From positions 455,752 through 519,751 of the forward strand of contig NW_019774825.1 in NCBI RefSeq assembly GCF_001039355.2: DNA of 64,000 bases, given 5' to 3'. The stretch is from Lingula anatina. Taxonomy: Eukaryota > Brachiopoda > Lingulata > Lingulida > Lingulidae. Below the pieces are notes generated by a model that worked only from the letters and a program-made list of their open reading frames with translations, was not told the origin of the DNA and searched no databases. Of the stretch, positions 50,079 to 61,667 are shown piece by piece (within the stretch, counting starts at the first letter, position 1; each line of letters starts with the position of its first letter). Made by a program: the position numbers and the translations under genes.

Positions 50079-50968
50079 GACTATTTAGCGCATTGATATA
50101 CTTGCACGGAGGATTCACCCGCGCACGTTTAGTGACATTTATCAAATCTGACTTTCACAAGTTTCATTTAGTGACACTGTCCATAGGCTATATTAGTTAT
50201 CATTTATCATTTTACATTCAATCTCGCTTTCATGCCGAAGGCCAGCAAGACATGCGGCCCTCATACCCACCCCTTTTTCCGGAGATCTAGCAAGACATGC
50301 AGATTCTCTCCCACCCATTTCTTTTTATTTTTATATGTTTAACTTTTTATATGTTTAACTTCAAGTGACGTTACTTGTTGGGTCCAGCAAGACATGCGGA
50401 CCTCACCCCCCCACCCCCTCAGAGATCTAGCAAGACATGCAGATTCTCATCCGTTTCCTTTTATTTTTAATTTCCCATTCAATTTTTGTAACTTGTTCGG
50501 TCCAGCAATTCACGCTGACCAGTGATTTATTATCTCCATTATACCCTTTATTTCAGGAGCTCAGTTACTGTTTTTTGGTAGACATAATTCATAATAGACC
50601 GGCGGGCACACTTGAAATTTCTAATTCTAAATTTCTCTAACTAGGGATGACAGAATGGAGAGCTCTACTCCTCGCTGTATGGCCCGTTTATCATAAGGAA
50701 AAGAGCGTACCTCCCCCTCCCTCAAAATGAGGGAGTTAGGGTTGGGTAGCACGCCGCAGCTTATCTGTCGTCCACCGTTTCGGCCGATTTAGCTTGTCCT
50801 CTAGTTTAGTTTACATCGACGTGCTTCGTCCGGTCGTTGGCTAGATTTCTTTTCGGCCTCTTTGCAACCCCACAAATTAAAACGTCTGCACTATGTTCTT
50901 TGGGAATTATATATAAAATAGTCTTTTCAGGCGTAAAAAATTACGTATTTTGGCACTGTCACAATTAA
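50079..50968. other. 3' non-coding region of the retroelement
   Basis: No further domain after the recombinase. Two short frames (50093-50290, 50437-50640) lie in the repeat-rich part and look accidental. The stretch 50640-50968 may hold the terminal repeat, but no matching copy is visible at the 5' end. Confidence 0.5.
50242..50512. repeat. Repeated CAGCAAGACATGC motif in the element 3' region
   Basis: CAGCAAGACATGC or TAGCAAGACATGC occurs at about 50243, 50288, 50384 and 50427, with a weaker copy at 50502. The pairs form a larger direct repeat of about 140 bp (GGAGATCTAGCAAG and AGATTCTC are shared). A hairpin CTCCCTCA / TGAGGGAG follows at 50717-50735. Confidence 0.75.
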
Positions 50969-50969
50969 N

Positions 50970-51447
50970 AGTTTGAAAGGGTCCATTTGAAATGAGCGGG
51001 CTGGCAATGCGCTTTTGTCAGATGCTGCTGTACCTGCCGTACGTACTATAATGCAGAGAGAGTCGGAATATGAAATTAAAAAAGTATCCATTCTGAAACT
51101 TCTTTTTTATTTAGCATTGTCAGCTCATCGGTGGATATTTTAGCGATTTCCTGGTGCCGCGCAGTTTATATTATCGTTTAAACACTATTCTCAGCTACTG
51201 GTAATTAGATGCTGTTTTAGACCTCACACTGAATAATAACGCAATTCCCAGCAGAACACTAAACTGGTAATCTGCATGTTCATTAAATAATGCTTTATAG
51301 CAACATTTTCATTGTCAATTTATGTAAAAATTATAAAATAGAAACATTTGTAACTAAGAGAGTTCAGGTGGTTTTACATATGGGACAGGGCGTCTCGTCC
51401 TTTCACAAAAGACCACGGTTAATTAAACGAATCAGTAATGGGACTTA
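50970..51447. other. Array spacer, far 5' flank of gene E
   Basis: From about 51060 it resembles the spacer upstream of B (from about 30300), which places it before gene E exon 1. No gene. Confidence 0.55.
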
Positions 51448-51966
51448 GGGCGCATTCCCAGAGATTTTAGATCGATCTATCCCCGTGGGGAGTCTCACTA
51501 GATTACTGTCAGCTTAGCCGGCTTAAATGTCTGTCCCGCCTACTAAAAGCTGTAAGATCTAGTAAGATCGATCTACATCTTTGGAAATGCACTCTTAGAT
51601 CGATCATGGTAAAATGCTATCAGCTCAAGAGGCTTAAATGTCTGTCACGCCTACCAGATCAGCTAGGGGTAAAGATAATTACCTACTAACAGTTTTACTA
51701 GTCGTGATAGACGTTTAAGCCGGTTAGTTTGATAGCAATTTAGAGTGCATTTCCAGAGATTTAGATCGGTCCAGAGATTTAGACTTAGATCGACCTAACT
51801 CCCTGGGGGTTCAAGCTAAATAGCTGTCAGCCGAGCGCGCACCATGGTAAATTACCCCCATACAGCTTTTAGTAGGCGGGACAGACGCTTAAGCCGGCTA
51901 AGCTGACAGTAATCTAGTGAGACTCCCTACGTGGATAGATCGATCTAAATCTATGGGAATGCGCCC
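51448..51966. mobile_element. Harbinger-like MITE, 519 bp, with nested copy
   Basis: Terminal inverted repeats of more than 100 bp. Left begins GGGCGCATTCCCAGAGAT; right in reverse complement GGGCGCATTCCCATAGAT. Both continue through CTCACTAGATTACTGTCAGC and CCCGCCTACTAAAAGCTGTA. Perfect TTA duplication at 51445-51447 and 51967-51969. Inside, GGAAATGCACTCTTAGATCG (from about 51580) and its inverted partner near 51740-51765 form a second, shorter inverted-repeat unit. No transposase frame. It sits just upstream of gene E. Confidence 0.85.
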
Positions 51967-52142
51967 TTAGTGAGACTCCAATTTATGCAATCGTTAAACA
52001 AACACAAAAGATGAATATTTCTGTTCTTTAAAATATCACATCCGACTAGAAAGCAAGGTGTTTGCTATGTCTTTCACGTTCCATACCTGAGACATTGACT
52101 TGAAGAACACTGTTACAGCTCTTCACTTCGAAAGAGTCAAAG

Positions 52143-54243
52143 ATGTCTTGTGCGACAATGTTAAATACGACAAAACTCTTTCGACGTGGCATAGCATTAG
52201 CGACGAAAACGCAATCTAATCGACATGTGGGCAAATTCAACCAACCTCCTCAAAAACTATGGAAGGAGACGAATCTGTCTATTTGTAGTGGACGTGGAAG
52301 AATAATTCCCTTTGCCCAGTTAAGCCGAGAGCTGTCAAAGCAGCCGTTGCGTTTGAAAAAGGTTAGTTAAATCAGTTATCACAGCCATTTGATGGGGAAT
52401 TTGACTATCCTGCTCTACAAGTAAACATGCATGTAGTTTTTAAGATTTAACTTAAATTTAAGGCTAATAACCAAACTTTAAATGCCAACAAAACCACTGT
52501 TAGGTAAGGAAACAATGACAATCATTCAAATTAAGGACACGTTTAGAATTTAACTGTCTGAACAGGATAGTTTCCTGTATCACTTAGTGAAATACAAGGT
52601 TAGTGAAATGAGAAACCTGACACAACTCTGCCAAATGTTAGGCTTATTGCAACCGTTACTGGGCCATTGTTTGAAGTATAAATGGATGTAGATACTTCTT
52701 GCAAACTTGCCTTAAACTTTTGTTGCTCTTGCAAATTTGCAGACGATGCGCAACATGATGTATTTGCAGCAAATTTGAAGTAAACGTTTCAATTTGCTAA
52801 GGGCACTGTTATCTGTATATTAAAGGAGGGGTATGATAACTTTCACTTATACTGAGCTTTTGTTCTGAAGTGCTAGTTTATTTTTATTTTTATTTTTTAA
52901 ATTTTATCCCTTTTTAACAATGCCATCTCTGCGTTGGTTATTGCTTTGGCGTACTTTACAGAACCTAATTGAACATGTATGGTTTTTAATAAGTTTAGTG
53001 ACATGTCCCCTAGTCTTAAAAACATATACATGTAGATACATTGTAGTGTTAGAGGTCTATAAATATAATTCTTTATATTGTCATGTAGAAAATAACAAAG
53101 AAAATTATTATTGTACCCCCTGTACTTTTCTTTAAAGGGGTCACTTGTGTACTTAACATGCGTATTAATTAAGTCAAAACAGAGGAATATCAAATAGAGT
53201 GTACAATTCATTTAATCTCTTTATATTTCGTGCAATGGATTGATTTAATTTATCAGTAAAAATAACAGAAATGTTGAAAATAATTTATTTTAGATGCCAA
53301 CGGACTATCCATTGTTGACTGGTTCAGATCACTGGAAAAGAAAGATTCGCACGATGTTCAAGGCCGTAGATACCACGGGTCAGGGATACATCACCAAAGA
53401 GTCCATGGAGCTCACTGCCAAGCGTGCTGCCCAGTACTTGGATCTGAATGGTAGGCATCGATTATTAAAAAGCAGCTTAAGATCAACGACTTTCATAATT
53501 GAACTGTTGACGTAGGACCTTATTTCGAGTTGAACTTTATAAGTTTTGTTAAGTGCTGTTTTTCTGCATGCGTCTGGAATTTGTTTTTCTAGTCGATATA
53601 TTATTCTAAATGTTTGTTTGTGGAAAAGATGATTTATTACATATCGGGATGTTCTTTGGCCCGCACACGCACACGTACATTGGCCCGCACACGTACGCGC
53701 GACGTGAAACCATATATCACACGAAATTCTGCTCAGTAGAGTTGTTAAAGATAGGTTGTTCCATAGTTAATGCCTTTTCCTGTCGCTTATGTACTAATTA
53801 TGCATACTATAGATGCACGCAATATTATATTTCCAGAAGAACAAGCTGAGAATCATATGAATCTTCGACTCGATATTTGGAGAAAATTCGTAAGTCGAGG
53901 TTCAGATGACAATATCAGAACATCAGAGAATGAATTCGTTCAGAATCACTTGCTCACGTTTAATGACAGCAAAATTCGCGAAAACTTAGCTGATTACCTT
54001 GCCGTTGAATTCATTTCCATAGACGCCGATGCCGACGGATATATTTCACCCAGAGAGCACGCCGCTTATTTCTACGGGATTGGTATTCCCACAGAGTACT
54101 CAAAACCTATGTTTGACATCATGGACACAAATAAAGATGGCCTCATCTCCCAGGAAGAGTTCCAGCAGGCTCAAGAGGAATTTTGGCTTACCGAAGATGA
54201 AAACAATATTTATAATGAATTCCACGGTCCTCTTGTTGATTGA
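52143..54243 (+). CDS. SCP-like EF-hand protein, gene E
   Basis: Exons 52143-52361, 53294-53450 and 53837-54243, GT-AG introns, product 260 residues. Residues 1-73 are the basic N-terminal segment; exon 2 begins at Met74. EF1 (from D99) lacks the position-12 acid. EF2 is degenerate. EF3 (D188-E199) has Ala in place of Gly at loop position 4, which need not abolish Ca2+ binding. EF4 (D222-E233) is canonical. The C-terminus is GPLVD. Exon 3 has the same one-codon deletion as gene B, marking them as sisters. A Harbinger-like MITE lies about 180 bp upstream of the start codon, and much of its intron 1 recurs in relic X. Likely a cytosolic or organelle Ca2+ buffer. Confidence 0.85.
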
Positions 54244-54847
54244 ATGCAACATACCCCAGTATAATTCACTAACTAGTATTTGGTTAGTGAAATAAGGATG
54301 GCATAACATGGTTAACAGCGCGCCTGTAAAATTGAGGCAAAATGCTAATCAGTAATAATATCATATACACGCAAATATAGTATTGTGACACAGGTGCTTT
54401 CCTAGTATAGTTACAGAGTGATCCAGAGAAGAGCAAAAAATTAAAAAAAGAAAAAAAAAAAACAATTATATTGTGGCGAAGCACAAAATGATAACGAGGG
54501 ATTCATCATATTTTGATTTACTAGTAGACACTTGCACAATGGGAGTTGGTGATGAAATTACACTCATTTATTTATAAAAAAATCAGTTGCCATTTATTGT
54601 CAGGTACTGGTGTGGTTTGCATTTCCTCCTTGATCAACCGTGGACATATTGCAGGGCACAGTAATTATACGCCTTTATATGATTTTGCTTACTGATAAGT
54701 AATGTAAAGACACCATTTGTTATTCTGGTGAACAATTGTGAAGGGGTGATGCAGTAGGGTTTGAGACAGGGATGACGTGAAGCGGCGGGTTTGTCCGGGG
54801 GCTTAATTCTTATATATCCTGCTGTCATAACATGAAAATGAGACGGA

Positions 54848-54853
54848 AATAAA
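54848..54853 (+). terminator. Candidate poly(A) signal, gene E
   Basis: AATAAA in the box conserved with A, B, C and F. Confidence 0.35.
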
Positions 54854-55018
54854 GAAACATAATTAATAACTCCCATTTTAGAATTTTACCACCGGCTGTC
54901 ATTTACAGTCAGCCAATTGATGTATCTTGAAGGGGCGAGTTTTCTTGAAAGACCACGAGCTCAGATTTTAACAATTAACTTATCTTTTTAGGCCAATTAC
55001 TTTATTAACACTTTTCTC

Positions 55019-55020
<2 letters not shown>

Positions 55021-55060
<40 letters not shown>

Positions 55061-55386
55061 CTTTATTTAAAGAGGGTTAAACGTATGAAGTGCAGACACT
55101 TATCTTACACATGGCCCTCTGGGGGGTTCGAATAAGATATTGATGAAATGAGTTAGAATAACAATAGTAGTAAGAATAAAACAGAAGGTATTATGTTAGT
55201 ACGAATCTCAAAGCTTCATGACTTAATAATTGTATACATAATATTTAATTTTGGTTTTTTAAAAACAATCTTTTAAAAGTATCCAAGTCTTTGCAGTTTT
55301 TAATTCCAGAGTTAGAACAGCCCCTATTTTAATTAAAGTCCATATTGGGCCTTTACTTAGTATGTCTTTATGCACTGACAAGATTG
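55021..55386 (-). mobile_element. LINE 3' tail, truncated, copy 2
   Basis: Duplicate of 33886-34262 with a longer TAA-repeat tail (55021-55059). Part of the block duplication. Confidence 0.45.
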
Positions 55387-55604
55387 ATAAACAACATGCT
55401 AAATGAGACTTTTTATGATAAAAGGGTTCTGGGCTATGTCCCGAATGATAATCCAAAATTTACGAAGCCAGCTGAAATGAGACACCTTAATAAGACTGTG
55501 CGTGTTTACAATGTACGCAGCATAAAGAAAACCACACCAGTCGTTATCGGGTGAACAGCTTCATAAAGTACAGAGTTTTTGGCAGTGAAGCATCGGGGGT
55601 TACA

Positions 55605-55835
55605 TGTAACAAAGCATTATGTCACATGGGTAACTTGTATTTTGGTGAAGGCTCATTACATCTTCCATGAAAAATCGCAGAAGCGGGGAAAAAAAGAAGA
55701 AAGAACATCCCGCAGGGACCCGAAGAGTAAGTAAGGTTACTTTCCAGTGGCAATGTAACAAATCATTATGTCACATGGGTAACTTGTATTTTGGTCAAGG
55801 CTCATTACATCTTCCATTAAACAACGCACAGGTGG
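55605..55835. repeat. Tandem duplication, about 149-bp unit, copy 2
   Basis: Counterpart of 34468-34715. Second unit starts at 55754. Confidence 0.85.
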
Positions 55836-56079
55836 GAAAAAAGAAGAAAGAACATCAATTTTAAAATTTCAACTGGCAGCTACATTGTAGCTCATCAGTA
55901 GAGTGAGTCATTGGACAAGCACGTGCGCCGTTCATGAATTCCCACATTTAAAAATGCATTTCTTTTCGTGTGTACATATACTTTGGATAATTTAAAAAAG
56001 TATATTTTCACCTGTAAACAGTTTAATATGCAAAAGGTAATTTTCTCGGATCCACGACTGGACCGCAAACCCTCCGTAC

Positions 56080-56355
56080 CAAAGTGTGTCCTCTTGTACA
56101 TGTAGTAGTCACAGGCAATTTTTAGAAATTGTTTCTAACAAAAAATACAACGTGCATTCTAGAATTCGAAGCAGGGTTTAAAGGTATAACTGTGTCTAAG
56201 TCAGCGAAGTTACCACGGAGTCAAGATGCTTCGATAGAGGGCTTCAGACACTGAAACCCAGGTTCGAATTCTAGAATGCTCAAACTAATTTCTTTTTTTT
56301 TTTTTTGTTGCTTGAAACAATTTATAAAATTTGCTTGTGACTGCTTGAGGACACA
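56080..56355. mobile_element. Fold-back element with arms of about 100 bp, copy 2
   Basis: Block-duplicated copy of 34945-35215, with the core GCATTCTAGAATTCGAA at 56154 and its inverted partner ending at 56279. Confidence 0.65.
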
Positions 56356-56530
56356 CGTACGACGAAAGGTGGGCGGTTCAGTCAGGGTGCAGTCGGTACC
56401 GTGCACGGTTGCAAACAAGTTCATAGCCATTAGCAAGCATGGTAAATGAAAGTCCCGAATACAAATCCCGGATGACGCATGTCAGTTTCCACAGAAATCA
56501 GCTGGCACCGGATTCGAGAATGCTCGTAAA

Positions 56531-56848
56531 ACAGGCTAACCCAACTACCAGACTCGGCACCGAATGATCCCAAATTCATCGGTAGATCGGACCACACTAA
56601 CCGTTTTCAAGGTGTGCTTCAGTACGCATTTCACAGTATTATAACCCGGAGCAAATTTTGAGATGAGATGCACGACTTTCCAAACCCGATGAGAATCATC
56701 ACTATCACATCGCGTACTAGACAAGAGCGGTGTTGCGTCTGATACTTCGAAGCGCGAACTGACGCACACCTCGAAACGGGTATTGTGATCCGATCTACCG
56801 GTGACTTCAGGATAATCGGTGCCGAATCTGGCAGTAGGGTAGGCCTGT
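56531..56848. mobile_element. Fold-back MITE, 318 bp, copy 2
   Basis: Block-duplicated copy of 35387-35706 with the same inverted ends. Confidence 0.7.
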
Positions 56849-58501
56849 AAAAGAATGCAGGCTTTCGTGGGTCCAGGCAAATTACCTTTTGCATTAAAAA
56901 TGTAAATTTATAAATAAGTGATCGATTTGCCAAAAAAACTTATTTCTGGCCATTATTATTAAGTCTGCATCTTTTCACTTAAAAGCCCTTAAAATGATGT
57001 TTATGCGGGATTGTCATTGATCTCTATCGTTTACCAACTACGCAACAGATCAAATTTGAATTGAGTCAATAGCTATAACGGCATGGCGCCATGCATGTCA
57101 TACTGGCCTCTCATCAAAAAGTGCAATCTTCTCCGACGGATTTTAATTAGCATGAAATGTTTGTTAAAGTCACGTCGCTGCTATCACTTTACCCAATTAT
57201 GCATGTTTTGCTCTATCCCCCCCCCCCTCTCTGGGGCCTTGCTTGTCAAGACTGTTCAAATGGTCGTATAGTACCCGGGGCAGCTCAACATTCGACATTT
57301 GAAATTGCAAAAACTTCTAAAAACTAAAAGAAAAGTTTAATTTTTTTTCAAAAGTTACGTCACGATTGCTTTACCCAATTGTGTATTTTCTTGCTAATCC
57401 AGACTGTTCATAAAGTCATACAGTATCTTATTTGAAATGAAAAAAAAAAAAAAAAAAACTAAAACCGCAAGGTGCGAACTGCTTTGGCTCTCATCGTGAT
57501 CTGTAACTTCACAGGTGAAGTCAAACGTAATCTCGGTGTAAAACAAAGTGAAAATTAAAACATCGGATGTCATCTAACTTAGGATGATTCTTGTGGACGC
57601 ATTTGGAATTTGTTATTCTTATCGTTAATATCATTTAAAATAATATTGATATGTAATAGTTTACTACAAGTCATGTTGTTTTTTGATGAGCCCATTTTTT
57701 AAATCTCTTCCTCCTCCCCCTCCATCTCTCTTTTGCACACACACACACACACACACACACACGACACACACGTACACACACGACCTGCAACCATATAATA
57801 TTTCCTCAAGCTTACAACATTGGTCAAACATTGGTTGTCCCACCCCCAGTTTCATGTGCTTTTATTTATAAATGATAACAGCACAGGAGTTAATTGCTAT
57901 GAATGATGATTTTCATTCCAGGTACCATATATATATATATATGCATATAACTAACATGATAGTGGTACAGAGAATACAAACTATCTGTTAAGATATCTAT
58001 ATTTAATTCCATTTATTTACATTTATTTAATGTACCCCCTCAAATCTGATGTTCCACCGTCGTATCCACGGAGGTAAAGAAATGTCCATTAAATTGAAAT
58101 GACACCACCAGATGTCACCAAATTTATACATATTTAGCATTATGGTGTGCTCTTTAAAGGCTCCTTGTCTAATAGCGTTTGTGTTTACCGCGTACTGTAA
58201 TTACTTCCTGTAGATGACGCGGCCTGCCTTCAACAAAGGTAACAATTCTTTTTTTGTAAGATATTGTCCCATTCTTCCTAAAGAGCTTGGTTGGTCCTGA
58301 TTATTAGGGGTTTGGTTCTCCTTTGCATTGCACACTTCAATTCATGCCACAGATGTTAAGTAAGGTTAATAACAGGGCTCAAAGATGGTTTCTCCAGCCT
58401 CAGAACATTATATAGTGTTTGATATTCTGGTAACGTTCCATACGTGATATATTAAATTGGAGAACAGATTGTTTCGCCATTAAATTTCGTGAGAACCAGA
58501 G
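56849..58501. other. Spacer upstream of gene F
   Basis: Matches 35707-37954, but with only one copy of the 573-bp unit (57473-58030), carrying a shorter CA run. No gene of its own. Confidence 0.65.
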
Positions 58502-59841
58502 ATGTCTCACATGTATGCAACCATGATGAATACGCCCAAACTCTTTCCACGTGGCATGGTATTAGCGATGATAATTCAATCAAACAGGCGATTGGGCAGA
58601 TTCAACCAACCTTCCCAAGACTTTGTGAAGAAGATGCATCTGTATATATGTAATGAGCGTGGAAGAATAATCCCATTTGCCCAGTTAAGCCGAGGCCTAA
58701 CGGACCAATCACTGCGTTTGAAAAAGGTTAGTTATGAGTCAGTTATACGAAACAGTTCCTTTGTTGGATAGTTTGAATGCCACATTTCTTCAGTGAAAGT
58801 GCATGTATGTTATGCTTCTTTACAAACTCTAAACACTCATTATTTAAAGGCGGATAAAATGGATCGTCAAAAGTTTTATCGCTCTATATTGTATATGTGA
58901 TAACTGCTCATTACGAACCTTCGAATTGTCTCTGTCTGGTTATCCATTAAGACAATGGTGTGAAGTGAAAAACTACTCAAATGACTTCCTAAAGAAAATT
59001 ACAACCACTCAGGACACTAGTGTTCTGAACTACCGAACGCCATAGTCTGGTATTTAAAACATGACCCCGCGGTGTTCACTGCTTAGGTGTGTGACCTAAT
59101 TATACCCGTCTGATTTTTAATGAGTTCGGTGACATATTCCCTTTTCTTTAAAACACATACATACATGCAATCTTAAGGGTTTATTTATAATAATTATTTT
59201 TTTCAGAATATTAGTATTAAGGAAAATTGCAGACATTACGAGGAGAACTATTTTATAAAGGCCATACTGTGTGCTTTTCATGCGTATTTTTTCATTTCCA
59301 TCGAAGGGATACAATGCACAATGCACATCTACATGTATATATTTCATGCATTACTGCATTATATTAATCTTTCAAGTAAATAAAATGTTGAAAGTAATTT
59401 ACTTTAGATGCCAACGGACTACCCATTGTTGACTGGTTCAGATCATTGGAAAAGGAAACTTCACACGATTTTCAAGGCCGTAGATGCCACGGGTCAGGGA
59501 TACATCACTAAAGCCCCCTTTACACTGGACGGCGTCCTTTCTGCGTCCAGCACTACGGTCCCATTTAAGAGTTAAAAAATTATAATACTTTACGTGCCGA
59601 CAGCTGGCCGATCATTGAGCATTCATTCTGATACAAAATCAATGCTCGTGTCTCCTTATTAAGACCACAGCGATGCCAAATTTCATGGTCGCAGAAAGGA
59701 CGCAGAAAGAACGCCGTCCAGTGTAAAGGGGGTATAAAGAGGCCTTGGAGCTCACTGCCAAGCGTGCTGCCCACTACTTGGATCTAAATGGTAGGTATCG
59801 ATTAGATAAAATTAAATAGATACATTCTTTCTCCGTCTTTC

Positions 59842-59890
<49 letters not shown>

Positions 59891-60436
59891 CACATTTCAA
59901 CATACACACGTCCTCACACGTGCCATCCCGAAACCATTTGATATTTCCTCAAACTTATAACGGACAAAATTTTGGTAAACAGAGTTGCTGTCTCGTTTCC
60001 TTGAGTGTATCTACATATATTTCCAGATGAACAAACGGAGTATTATGTGAATCTTCGACTCGATATTTGGAGAAGTATAATAAACAGAGGTTCAGATGAC
60101 GACAATGCTAAAATTTCGGAGGCAGAATTTCTTCAGAATCATATGGTCATGTTTAATGACAGCAAAAATCGAGCAAATTTAGCTGATTTCCTTGTCATTG
60201 AATTCATTGCCATAGACGCCGATGGCGACGGATATATTTCGCCCAGAGAGCACGCCGCTTATTTCTACGGACTTAATATCCCCACAGAGTACTCAATACC
60301 TATGTTTGACATCATGGACACAAACAAAGATGGTCTCATCTCCAAGGAAGAGTTCATGCAGGCTCAAATTGAATTTTGGCTTAGCGAAGATGAAAAGAAT
60401 ATTTATAATGAATTCCACGGTCCTCTTGTTGATTGA
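58502..60436 (+). pseudogene. SCP-like EF-hand gene F, exon 2 broken by a MITE
   Basis: Exon 1 is 58502-58726. Exon 2 is 59408-59790 with 226 extra bp (59514-59739). Exon 3 is 60027-60436. Without the insertion the exons would add up to 263 codons plus stop, matching gene C. With it, reading runs into the MITE and stops at TAA 59573-59575, giving about 130 residues without EF2-EF4; 226 bp is also not a multiple of three. The element has no obvious GT-AG pair at its edges to allow clean removal by splicing. Exon 3 is still open and keeps both canonical EF loops, so the break looks recent. Exon 1 and exon 3 match gene C closely. Confidence 0.8.
59514..59734. mobile_element. MITE in gene F exon 2, 221 bp
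   Basis: Inverted ends of 35 bp with one mismatch, starting CCCCCTTTACACTGGACGGC on both sides (the right end then has TA). Flanks are TAAAG (59509-59513 and 59735-59739). The empty site is preserved in gene C exon 2 (ATCACTAAAGAGGCC near 38951). A relative of the 1075-bp element at 23495-24569. Confidence 0.9.
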
Positions 60437-61050
60437 ATGCAACATTTTCAAATATAATTCACTTAACTTTTATTTGATTAATGAAAGTAAAATGAAAATG
60501 TAAGGCGGTTAATGGCGCGGCTGGTAAACAGTGAGACAAAATGTCAATCATCAATAATATTATAAACACTCAAATATCGAAACATTGTGATACAGGTATT
60601 TCCATATAACACAGTGATACAGAGAAGAGCCTAAATTAAAAAAAAAAAAAAATACATTGCGACGAAGCAAAAAATAACGAGGGATTCATCTTATTTTGCT
60701 TTCCTAGTAGATAGTTGCACAATGGGAAATGTTGATGAAAAAAACACTCATTTTAAAACTTTTTAATCGGTTGCCATTTATTATGAGTATACTGGAGTTT
60801 GTTTTGCATGGGTTGTCTCCTTGATCAACCGTGAACACCTTGCAAGCAATAGTTATTATACGCGTTTATATGATATGCTTGTAAGTAAACTGATAAGTAT
60901 AAAAGAACACACTATTTGTTGTTCTGGTGAACAATTGTTAAGTGGGTCTAGGGGTGAAGCAGTAGGGTGTTAGAAAAAGATAACGCTTAGTGACGGATTT
61001 GGCCGGGGGCTTATCATATTCTTCTGTTATATCATGCAGAATGAGCCGGA

Positions 61051-61056
61051 AATAAA
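61051..61056 (+). terminator. Candidate poly(A) signal, gene F
   Basis: AATAAA in the box conserved with A, B, C and E. Confidence 0.35.
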
Positions 61057-61383
61057 GAAATCAAAATAATTCCCATTTAAGAATTTTTTTCCACTGACGG
61101 TCATTAACAGAAAGTCTATTGCATAATCGGTGTATCTTGAAGGGGTACGTTTTTTTAAAGACCAGGGGCTCAGATTAAAACATTTATCTCGAACGAATTT
61201 TTGTTTTAGACCAATAACTTTATTTGCACTTTTCTCTATGTGCTCACTGGACAGACAAACAACATATTGAAAGAAAAAGACTAAACACATGACAGTTTGA
61301 AAACATACGTCCTCCAAAAGTTGCACGATGGACGTGCCCCTCACGCACGAACTCCCACGTTTTCTCCATTTTTTTTCGGCCAT

Positions 61384-61667
61384 CCCGCACAAAAACGAAG
61401 TAGATACTCCAGCGCAGTAGACTACTGCAATCATACTGCAAACATGCTTCAAATCTGCTTCGATGTGGGAGCTAATTAGCATATTTGAAACATGCTTCTA
61501 TCATGCTGCTAATCTACTGCATTAATGCTCCTCCTCTGTACAACCCTATGTAATTTTTGAAGTAGAATTGCAGCAGGCTATACTGCATTTCTACTGCAAA
61601 TATGCTCCACACCTCTACTGCGTTAATGCTTCTTTGCTACTTCGATACTACTGCATTTTCGTGCGGG
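61384..61667. mobile_element. MITE, 284 bp, CCCGCAC ends
   Basis: Ends CCCGCACAAAAACGAAGTAG and, in reverse complement, CCCGCACGAAAATGCAGTAG. The empty site CGGCCATAGACC is intact at the sister locus (about 40615-40626), which gives a 2-bp AT duplication (61382-61383 and 61668-61669). The interior is full of CTACTGC, ATACTGC and ATGCTTC/ATGCTCC words. The open frame crossing it is spurious. Confidence 0.8.

Larger units (their letters stand above)
45940..50968 (+). mobile_element. DIRS/Ngaro-like tyrosine-recombinase retrotransposon
   Basis: The left edge is set by loss of identity with gene E intron 1 after 45939. The right edge is unknown because of the gap at 50969. It carries three overlapping plus-strand ORFs in the order gag-like, RT-RNase H, tyrosine recombinase, with no integrase, protease or methyltransferase seen. 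Lack of the methyltransferase found in DIRS and PAT groups favours Ngaro-like. The base composition is clearly richer in GC than the array. Terminal split repeats or inverted repeats typical of the order could not be confirmed. Confidence 0.85.

Noticed and set aside
55259-55456. 65-codon minus-strand frame as a gene
   Set aside because: Falls in the truncated LINE tail; the sister copy has a shifted frame.
61027-61482. 151-codon minus-strand frame
   Set aside because: It runs from spacer into a recent MITE; the sister locus keeps only a shorter version.
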